A stretch of DNA of 64,000 bases from contig JAMXDE010000008.1 in assembly GCA_026770025.1 (NCBI GenBank), positions 1,798,001 to 1,862,000 on the forward strand, written 5' to 3'. The notes under the pieces are model-generated. The model was not told where the DNA came from. It did not search any database and saw only the letters and a list, made by a program, of their open reading frames with translations. A program made the position numbers and the translations under genes. This stretch comes from Craspedostauros australis (lineage: Eukaryota > Bacillariophyta > Bacillariophyceae > Mastogloiales > Achnanthaceae). Each line of letters opens with the position of its first letter. Within the stretch, counting starts at the first letter, position 1. Below, piece after piece: positions 55,344 to 64,000 of this stretch.

Positions 55344-58300
55344 CTAAGCGGCATTCTTCAACGCATTCTCACGCTTCATGACGTCTCTCATGATGCGGAG
55401 CCATCCACAGATGAGCAGCGCCTCGTCGTTGTCCTTGCACTGGAAGGAGATGGATCGTGGCTTGTCAGCGAAAGCGTACTCGAGCGTGATCTGGACACCC
55501 TTGCGGTACCTGTCGAAGAGCTTCTTGGGGACCGGGCTCGCCAGCTTGGGTTTGTCGTCGATGCTGACGTCCTTGAGATCAACGATGAACATGCCGCCAT
55601 GCCCGGCCTTGTCCATGTTCTTCGCCATGGAGTACCCACCAGCCTTGGGGTTGAACTTCTTCAACCACAACAGGCAGTGCGGGCAAGTCGTCTCCCTGCG
55701 ACCGGTGTTGCTGCTCGACCCGTACGCCGAGATGGTGGTGAGTTCGATGGAGGTGGTGAAGTATCGCAACTGCCATTGGTTCCTGGTGTTGAGTTTCAGC
55801 ACCTCCATGCCATCCGTCGCGAGACTCTTCGTGAACTTCTCAATCAGCACCTGCTGCTTCGACGAAAGGCGAAGTGGGATCGTAGGGCTCCCGTACTTCC
55901 GTCGCTTGTGATCGTCCGTCCTCTCTGAGACGAACGTCGCCGTCTCCATGTCTGAATAGCTTGTCATCCCCCTCGTCAGATGCCCACTCGTAGTAGTCAC
56001 GTAAGTCTGCGACTCGAAGGACGACGTGGAGGAATTGTCGGAGAAGTCAGGCGAGTGCACCATCAGCAGGCGGTTGACTTGGGAAGAAATGGCGTTGGTT
56101 GCGAAGTTGAGGAGCTTGCCGCGCGCCTCCTCGCGACGCTTGATCTGCTCGTCTCGCTTCCGGCTTGTCTCCACCGACTGCGAGTCTTCGTGAGCGTCCC
56201 AGTTGATTATTCGACGCTCATCGCCGTCCTTGTCGTCGTCCCAGCTGTTCCAAGCTTCATCCACATCGTGGCCGTGGTCGTCGCGGTTGTCGCGCTTGCC
56301 GCGGTGGTCATGGTGGCCGTCGTTGCGCCCATCCTTGTCGTTGTCGTCATGGGAACGATGGTGGTCTGCGCCTGTGGCATCCATGTCATGTGACATCGTG
56401 CTTGTCACGCTCACTTCGGACCTTCCACTCATGCACGAGCTGTTATCGGATTGGTAGCTGGCAACAACGTCGTCTTCGTTAGTGAAGTCGAAGTGCACGT
56501 CATCCTCTGGGAACTGGCAAATCCCGTTGGTGACGCCTTGGAAGAGAGAGTCACCAATTCCGCAGCTGAGATTGAGGAACATGGAACTTGCTGGAAGTTT
56601 TTGATCGTTGCTGGTCTCCGTGGGAGTCTTGTCAGATCCGGATTTCGAAGTCGTGGTCGTGTTCATGCTCGTACTCGCGCTCGTGATGGAAGCAGCAGCA
56701 GTGCTCTTTCCGTGGCTTGCTTTGTTCTTGGCATCCCTCCTATCCTTCTCCTTCTCCTTGCGTTTACCTTTGCCGTTGCCTTTGACGTTGCCTTTGACGT
56801 TGCCTTTGACGTTGCCTTTGACGTTGCCTTTGTCAAGGATCTTCTTGTCGTTCGGCGCATCTCCGTCCTCGAGCTTCTTGCTATTTTTTGCCCGTGTGGT
56901 TTCCGCCTCCAACGTATCTTGTGTGCTAGTGGAATCGCTCGAGGCGCGGCCTCCCAAGATGGAGGTCTCATCGGCAGGTGGATCCTGCGCTCCTCGCGCC
57001 TTGCCGTTGATATCAACTTCCACGCCGGGATCGATGAAGTCCTCGTCCTCTTCAACTTCATCCGCCGGCGTTTTGAGTTTCAATCTCAGCCGTGGCCTAC
57101 CTCCTTCCTCCGCGGATTTCTTCTTCATCTCTTCGCTTGCTTCCTCTTGCGACGAAAACGAATTTGCAACCCCAGCCCCGATGTTTGCCTTCGCTTCACG
57201 GGCACCGGCAGCCGTTGTGGACGACTCCGGTCCTGCATCGTCCTTGCCACCATGCTCCGTGTTCTGCTTCCAGAGCGGAATGAAGATGCTCTTCGTCGCT
57301 GATTGGGACACATCAGCAGTCTTCCTCACAGCCTTGGTGGGCGCACGACTGGTCGCCTGTTCGTCTTTCCCATTGTCAGCTGCTTGAGCTGTGCGATCGC
57401 CTGACTTTTGAACGCCGAGACGAGTGGGGGTCGGGAGGCGCGTGGCTGCTTGACGCTTGGCGGGGCTTCGTGCTGCACCCTCTTCGTCGTGCTCTTTCGC
57501 GGCCGTGGACGGATTTGTGGGGACGGCGCTTGCGAAAATCGACGTTGTGATTTCAGAACCGACGGTCTTGATAGCGTCATGGTGCACAATGGTTCCGGAG
57601 CGGTCGTTGGTGGACAGCGACAGGGCGTTTAGCGATTCTTCTGTCAGTTTGGGTGATTCTCGCGTTCTTGATTTGATGGGGGCGACGGTCCGTCTCGCAG
57701 GTTTGCTAGACGGTGAACCGGCCCCTGCGTTGGCTCGGCGGAGCGAAAGTTTTCGCGCTCCTCTCTCGGATCCCATCGCTTCGTCCAATCCTTCGAAGAT
57801 GTCATCCGGATCGTCTGAGGGGGTCCTTCCGTCTGTTGCGATGCCGCCAGCTGCAGCAGCAGCAGCGTCGTCGCGACTGCCAGTGCCAAAGAATTTCAGT
57901 CTGTTCGAGTTCGGCGGGATAGGTGGAATTCCTGCAAGGATGTCGGTGATCCCACTTGGATTGGGGCTGGCGGTGGATATCTGAGAGGACTGTGTCGAGC
58001 TGCGTTCGAATGCAGCCGAAGTTTGTTTAACGTTTGACTTCGGGGTCCCCCACGAGAATCTTCGCTCTTTGCGCACCTTCCTCGCGGAAGGTCGATCAGT
58101 CAAGCAAACACGACCATTTCGGCTCGAAACGGCAGGCGAGGGGTCTTGCTGCGGGCCCACGCTCGAATTCGCACTCGTGGCTGTGCTTGCGCTCGAGCTG
58201 CCTGCGACACTGGCGCTTTGGGATGGACTTCGACGGAAGACTTTCTTGATCGCCTTCGGAACCTGGAATGCTTTCTTCATCCACTGCCTCGCATCTCTCT

Positions 58301-61300
58301 TGCTGGAAGTTCCGCTGATTGTCGTCCTTGCGCCGATGCTGGCACTGACGCTTGCGCCGCCGCTCGCAGCAGCACTGCCACTGATGCTTTGCGACTCTTC
58401 GTTGCGGAGTTTGTGCGCAGAACCGTCATCCGTCGTCGTAACGCTCGAACCTCTCTCCTTCGTCGTGTTGGGAGTGCAGGTCTGTAGTTGCGATCCATCA
58501 CCACCTTCATCCTGCTGTGTGTCAACTCGCAGAAGACTGTCGTCAATCGATTCCGAAGCAACGAGGTGATTTTTCGCTCGCGATCGCTGCCTATTCGTGA
58601 CAGTGCTCTCGGCATATTTTGGCGGGAGAGCATTGCGTCTTTCCTTTGATGCGGCGCGGATGCGGTTGTTGCCTTTGACCTGATCAATTGCGTCTTCGGA
58701 TTTGCCTGCCAAATGCTGTTTTGACTTGTTCACAGACTTCGCCTCTTGGGCTCTGAGGACAAGCTCGTCAAGGTCATTGGGAATGAGGCTGCCGATGGAA
58801 AGGCTCGGCGATGATGGCGTTTCGGAAATGGAGTGCCCAGTATCACCGATGGTTTCCGCACCTGGAGGAGCAGCACCGTTGTCCGCGGCAGATCCTTGGA
58901 GAGGAGTCTCGGCTTCTACCTGGAGGCGTGTCCCAGCATCCTCGGCTCTAGCGCTGACGGCAGGCTCGTGGCCATTTTCTGCCTCGTGAACGTCCTGCAC
59001 GACGTATGCTCCATCACCTTGTTTGCGAAGCACACCTCCGGGGGGACTCGGGATGTCTCGGCTGCACACCGATGATGCTCTGACCGATTCCATCTCATTG
59101 CGGTCCTGGGCCTCTGCGTTGGCGGTGGCAAGCTCCTCGTCATGCGCGTTGGGCGTAGATTGAAGCTGTTTTGCGGCCACGGCTGTCGGGGTAGCTTCGC
59201 TCACCACTTCGATGACAGTCTCAGTTGGAACCTCGGCCAGTGACGGCTTGCTCCCTGTTTCCTGAGCTGCGCCAGCCATATCCTGATCCTGATGAGAAGC
59301 CGGTGCGTCGCGCGGGGTTGAACGGAGAACCGCGCCATCTGAATTCTTGGTGGATGAGATACGGCTCACCAGCTCGTGGACGCTTGCTCCCTCGGGATCC
59401 GAAGCCGATGCTGGTGCCTCCTTTGAGCTCTCTTCTCCCTGAAGTGTCGCATGCTCGGTCGGCGCCTTCAATTGCTGACCGTCGTCACAGAGAGAATCCT
59501 CCGGAGCACAATCCAAATCGAGATCGAGGTCAAGATGCGAACCGCTTTCCATTCCAATGTCAATCCCAGCGTCGTACACTTGGCTGCCACTGCCGCTGCC
59601 ACTGCCAGTGGTACTACCGCCGACCTGGTCCTCGAAGTCGTCGGTGTCCGCGTCGGCTCCACCGGCATTCTCGGGAGGAGCCACCGCAACGGCAACGGCA
59701 ATGGTACCGGCTTCGTCTGCCAAGAGTTCCACTTCTCCGTTCTCGGGAGCCGCATCGCCCAAAGTGTCAGAAGGTTCCGATGCATTGGCGATGGCTTGAT
59801 CATCGGGTTCTGGTGACGGCGCTTCGCCCACGCTTTCGGTGCACTCATTCTGCGTACAGTCGTCCAAATCGGAAGTCTCGGGGTTGGAAACCGATTCGTC
59901 GACAAGGTCTCCCTGTGGAGCCTGACTGTGCTTGGTTGGATTCCTTCCTTGTTGACGGAGAGGCTCTGTGTGCGCGATTTTGGGGGCACGTGTGCAGTGA
60001 ATATTCGAATGTGAGATGGGGTGGAGTAAACATGAAGTGGAGCAAATGTCGCGGTGAACATACACACACATGTAGTACCACAAGACGGCAAGGCAAGGCG
60101 AGGCAAACAAAGAAGCGAAAATGAAAAACAAGCGCGGAATGATGGAAGTTGTGAGTATACGCACAGGAAGGATGAACCAGGGTAAGAGCGAGGACCCGTT
60201 CCTTCGCTATTCGGTCAAGTGGGGTTCACATACCTTTGACTGGAAGTGCAGATGCGGCACGGGTGCTTCGTTCCTCAATCACTGGCCTTCGGGACTTGAA
60301 AGTCCGGAAGCTCGAGAGAAGGTCCTCTGAAAATGGTCTGTGGCGTGGCTGCCTTGGTGAGGCGCGCATCACGAAGGCTTTGTGCTGTGATCTTCGTGAT
60401 GTCGTGGAGAAGCTTGACATGACGGACACATCATCGATGGAGTCGCGGGTCTTGACGTAGGCGTTCACATTTTCTGGAACATCATCCGGCTTAGTCTCAT
60501 GCTCCACCTTTGCTCGCAAGGACGACTTCTTCAACGCAACAACGCGAGATGCTCGCGAAGACAAGCGTTTTGCCATGTCCGCTCTGCTTGCGCTTGATGT
60601 TGTTTGAGGTTGCTCCATGGACGATATCGGACCCTCCTCGGTTTGAATTGTCAGGTTCGTGGTACTGTTGCTCGGCTTGGCTGACAATCGATCTACTGCG
60701 GCGCTATTTGAATCCATATTGTGTAAAGATCTCGGTGATGTGATGGCGGTCCGGCCAGCTCTTGGTATCAACGCCGCTGCCCCAAGACCAAGACCGATAC
60801 GAACAGCCCGTGGCTTCTGGGCAACAGCATCAGTTGACGTGCCTTCGCCACGCATCGTGGTATCCCCTGCGTGTACATGTTGAGGGTCGCTTGTTTTGTT
60901 GGGAGCCGGGGACATGCTCCGAGCGCGGGATCGCTCGTAAGAGCTGACTCGTTTCAGCGCCTGCGCCAGCTTCCCTGCACGCGATACTTTACCCGTCGAA
61001 CCGTGAGAGTATACTGAACTCGCTTCGTCTCCATCCATCGCTTTCCCAGTGCCAGACTTCACCTTTGAGATTTGCATGTACTCGTCAATGCTTCGTTTCT
61101 TCGCAGGGTGTGGGATGCCGTGTGGGCGATGATCGTGGATCCTGTGTTTGTCAGTTTCTTGAGCCAGCTTGATCGCTGTCCTTGCAATCTTCGTCAGGTC
61201 TTGGGTGCTCAGCGAGGATCGTGCCGATGAGGACGAAGATGACGATCCCACGCTGCTCCTCTCTTCTTCCATGATGGTTGAGGCCGCGTCCAAGGATTCC

Positions 61301-61881
61301 TTCAGCTTGGTTCCGCCGCTTAGATCCAAATGGCTGAGAGACATGGGAGTTGGCATTGTTGCGTTCTCCAGCTGTTCGTCATCCTCGCGACAATCATCGC
61401 CATGTTTGCCATTTTCATCCGACGTTGGCGAGTCGTTCTCATCCTTGGGATTTCGACTGTCGTAGCCAGCCTTGCCCCGCAATTCTAACGCCTTTGCAGT
61501 GAGGTTGGCTGCTTCTGCCGCGGGCCATTCCAACCTGCTCGAATCAGTTTCATTCTGTGAGAACACATTTCCGCTGTCAGATATTGGACTGAACGGAATC
61601 TTTGGCATTGTACCAGCTGGTGATTGCGGCTTGCCAGATCTCCCTTTCCTCATCCTGTGCTGCTGCACCCAGTTCGCGTGCTTCTTTGCTCGCATCAGAG
61701 ATGACGATGCAGCGGATGACGCGATGGAGGATATGTCGTCATCTTCCGCCTTGCTTGCGCCGCCACTCAGCCGGAAGCTGTTCGCTGGCGCGTGCGGGTT
61801 GTCAAAGAGCTTGATGCGCTCCCGAAGTGACTGCATCGTATCCAGAAGGGCGGATGGAACCGAATGCAGCCCTCCAAACAA
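55344..61881 (-). CDS. Large disordered protein with C-terminal PH-like domain (2 exons)
   Basis: Exon 1 runs 61881-60234 and exon 2 runs 59965-55344, joined in phase 1 (AAAG|GTATGT, CACACAG|AGCCT), giving 2089 residues. Most of it is Ser/Glu/Ala-rich, basic or acidic low complexity. Exon 1 has an N-terminal LRERIKLFD and many Ser runs. Exon 2 has a KGNV run repeated four to five times (about 56762-56836) followed by KGKRKEKEKDRRD, and a His/Asp/Arg-rich stretch. The last about 170 residues look folded: KFTKSLATDGMEVLKLN, RYFTTSIELTTISAY, CPHCLLWLKKFNP, SIDDKPKLASPVPKKLF, RSISFQCKDNDEALLICGWLR and the helix MRDVMKREN, consistent with a PH domain with a Cys-x2-Cys insertion. Function unknown; membrane or cytoskeleton scaffolding is a guess. 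Confidence 0.75.
56762..56836 (-). repeat. Tandem 12-bp repeat encoding KGNV
   Basis: Near-identical 12-base units (GTTGCCTTTGAC on the plus strand) repeated about five times inside the PH-domain protein, in frame. Confidence 0.85.
59966..60233 (-). other. PH-domain protein intron
   Basis: GTATGT...CACACAG, 268 nt, phase 1. The exon 2 frame is open upstream through most of it, giving a hydrophobic, unrelated N-terminus that is not needed. Confidence 0.7.
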
Positions 61882-62900
61882 AGATCAGGAGATGATGTTG
61901 TCCGTCCTGTCCTGTTCGGTCGGAGGTACGTTGGTGTATCGTTTGGGGCCCAAATGTGGTCCAGCAAATAGGAAATGCGTCCAACGATTTGCTTGAGTTG
62001 AGATTGGGAAGAATGCGCGTCTGTGTTGATATGAATATGTCACGCGATGCCCTTGATGCTGTTGCTACGTTTGTTGTCGACGATGCTGTTGCCATCAGCT
62101 CGATCATTCTTTGTCCTATATCAAAATGACAGCAACAACAGACACGACAACGCCTTGTGGAGCTGGATGATGGAGCGACGAAAAGAGTTGGCCAACATGG
62201 CATCTTCGCCGGACCTGACATGTCGTTTGTTTCGATGTTTGACATCGGCCAAAATGTGACAACGACAAATCCGTTGTGGTTTTGCGCACCATCCGACCAA
62301 CGGATTCGCCTTTCAATATTCCCATATATTCAGCCACGAATACATGTATGAAACAGTAATCTTGAAGAAACTTGAGCGAGAACGCGAAGAGCAACGGATA
62401 ATTACTTGTTCTCTTTTGTGTTGGCTCTTCTGTGACATTCGGACATTCCGATGCGACGGCCAGACTTCGCAGAACCTCACCCCCCTTTTCTAGTCGTGGG
62501 TAATATCATTCACGAACACGAATGGAAACATGACACGACATCAAACCAACGCAGAACACCCGACACCACCAGCCAACCAATGACCAACTTTCAGCACTCT
62601 GGCGGCTGTCTCGATGAACCATTCACATTTTGCCGAGCAACACGAACAGAGAACATGGAATGCTCTCTCTCTCTCTGTCTCTCTTTCCAGGGCTCTCTCC
62701 AGAGAGTATCATCCACCACAGAAGTGGCGAAGATGGATCGCAGAATGTCGGAGCACACAGTATAGTACTGGAAGTAGAAAACTTGCAGAACGGAACATCA
62801 TCAAGCGGAGCAGGGCAGAGGCACTCTTTCCACTCCCACTCGTCCTCGTACGAGTATCGTGCCGTTGCCGCCGTCGTAGCCAGCGCTTGAAGGAACTACC
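61882..62900. other. Divergent promoter region, PH-domain protein / RCC1 protein
   Basis: About 1 kb without a credible gene. A (CT)n run sits at about 62662-62674. Confidence 0.45.
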
Positions 62901-64000
62901 ATGCCTCGTGTCAACGCCATGAACCGAGCCATCCACGTGACGACGTCCATCGGGGCGGGATCTGACAGTCAATCACCGGGAACCGTTTCCCTGGATCCCG
63001 CCAATGAGCCACTTGACGATCCTTCGCCATTGCAAAGAAGCAGCAGCAGCAGCAGGAGCAGCCGAGCGCAGAACACAGAGAAACCGAGGGGAGATGGGAA
63101 AAGCAAGCACCGACATGAGGTTGTGTCGGGGATCGAGTTCGACCATGTCTCGAACGGACTGAGACATTCGATTGGAATCAGCAATGGGTTGGCATACAGC
63201 TGGGGAAGGACCAACGCATTGGGTCAGCTGGGCCGACCCACATCGTCAAAGGCAGAGATGCGGAAGCCAAATCATGTTCACATACAGTTATTCGGTCACA
63301 ACCAGACACCTTTCTCGTCGAAGCCTAATGCAAACGCGTCACATCGGACACCGCCGTTTGTCAAAGCCTTCGTTGGGGGATTCAGCGACTCGGGACATTC
63401 GGCGCTACTGGACTCGAACGGCATGCTCTGGATGGCAGGTTGCGATCGGTGGCAGCAGCTGGGCCTTGGTTCCCCCAAGGGCGGATCGTCAGGATACACT
63501 TGGATTGATGGGAAGCTGTGGCAAGAAGCGTTCCGGCCGGCCGCGCATTTGCTGCAGTTGATGAAGGAAGATGTAGACCGCCGATCGCCAAAACAAGGCA
63601 ACACGACTCGCACCCAGCCCGCCCCTCCCCTTCACCTGGTCAGAGATGTCTCGTTGGGCGGCGATCATACCTTGGTGCTCTCAACCAACCGACGCGACGT
63701 GTATGCCTTCGGCAAGGGTGGTGAAGGTCAAATAGGATTGAAAACGAAGCCATTCGTGTCAGCACCGGTGAGGTCGACCGCGCTTTCTCTTGGGGCAGGC
63801 GCATCGTCGATCGATCAGTCTTCGACAAAGCCGCAAGGAATGCAGCATCGTCAAGCAACCAAACTCATCGCTGCGGTCTGTGCTGTGGAGTCATGTTCGA
63901 TGACACTGGATGAGTCGGGAGCTGTGCTCACGAAGGCAGGGAAATGCCGTGCTTTGAACAGGAAGGTGGCTGAAGGCTTACGCCGATGTCTCATCCGCGC
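62901..64000 (+). CDS. RCC1-repeat protein (3' end cut by the window)
   Basis: The ATG at 62901 (MPRVNAMNRAIHVTTSIGAG) opens a frame that runs 366 codons to the right edge without a stop. After a Ser-rich leader it shows RCC1-type blades: LRHSIGISNGLAYSWGRTNALGQLG, FSDSGHSALLDSNGMLWMAGCDRWQQLGLG, then SLGGDHTLVLSTNRRDVYAFGKGGEGQIGL and the start of another (SCSMTLDESGAVLTKAG). RCC1 propellers act as exchange factors for small GTPases or as protein platforms. The N-terminal positive-polar segment might be a mitochondrial presequence, as in RCC1L, but this is not certain. No intron is seen in the visible part. Confidence 0.8.
   Translation, partial: MPRVNAMNRAIHVTTSIGAGSDSQSPGTVSLDPANEPLDDPSPLQRSSSSSRSSRAQNTEKPRGDGKSKHRHEVVSGIEFDHVSNGLRHSIGISNGLAYSWGRTNALGQLGRPTSSKAEMRKPNHVHIQLFGHNQTPFSSKPNANASHRTPPFVKAFVGGFSDSGHSALLDSNGMLWMAGCDRWQQLGLGSPKGGSSGYTWIDGKLWQEAFRPAAHLLQLMKEDVDRRSPKQGNTTRTQPAPPLHLVRDVSLGGDHTLVLSTNRRDVYAFGKGGEGQIGLKTKPFVSAPVRSTALSLGAGASSIDQSSTKPQGMQHRQATKLIAAVCAVESCSMTLDESGAVLTKAGKCRALNRKVAEGLRRCLIR

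Noticed and set aside
59966-60164. Upstream in-frame ATG of the PH-domain protein exon 2
   Set aside because: A splice acceptor at 59966 joins in phase to the donor at 60233, linking to a 549-codon upstream exon.
1-64000. CRISPR arrays, bacterial operons or Shine-Dalgarno sites
   Set aside because: None are present. Introns, long spacers and protein families are eukaryotic, and the repeats lack CRISPR spacing.

Overview
The window is nuclear DNA of a protist. Genes are dense, lie on both strands and are broken by short GT-AG introns (137 to 493 nt for well supported ones). Most encode core eukaryotic proteins: eIF5A, DPH3, RRP12, symplekin, NAA38, EMC7 and a peroxisomal enoyl-CoA reductase ending in AKL. 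An NFU iron-sulfur scaffold has a signal peptide followed by an AQG-F junction, like the bipartite plastid targeting of algae with red-derived secondary plastids. Together with a PAS-LRR-receiver protein and a lipid-anchored type of cGMP-dependent kinase, this suggests an ochrophyte (photosynthetic stramenopile) or close relative. That assignment is inference.

Layout, left to right: first exon of eIF5A (-, cut by the edge); DPH3 (+); a type II membrane fucosyltransferase-like protein (-); RRP12 (-, 2 exons); a secreted cysteine-rich repeat protein (+, 3 exons); NAA38-like LSM protein (-); a membrane-anchored TPR sulfotransferase (+, 2 exons); symplekin (-, 2 exons); PECR-like reductase (+); fatty acid hydroxylase (-); a possible small spliced gene (-); plastid NFU (+, 2 exons); EMC7 (-). 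After the 28.25-41.46 kb insertion come a CUE-domain protein (+, 2 exons), a PAS-LRR-receiver protein (+, 3 exons), PKG (-), a 2089-residue PH-domain protein (-, 2 exons) and an RCC1-repeat protein (+, cut by the right edge).

The most interesting object is a 13,207-bp element at 28253-41459. It has perfect 38-bp terminal inverted repeats, extended to about 150 bp by a gap-free but diverged alignment, and is flanked by a 4-bp ATAA target duplication. It carries a large transposase-like gene (one frameshift in a seven-base homopolymer) and a decayed prolyl oligopeptidase that has lost its catalytic histidine. It also holds duplicated units containing degenerate telomere-like CCCTAA repeats, a (TGTGTGG)n array, a 200-bp tandem repeat, and several kilobases of unassigned sequence. 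It looks like a giant DNA transposon with captured cargo.

Regions between convergent genes are rich in TACTC/GAGTA and AGAGTAGAGC-type words, which may be a lineage-specific 3'-end or dispersed-repeat signal. Exon joins below were made by hand from splice consensus and reading phase and need transcript confirmation.
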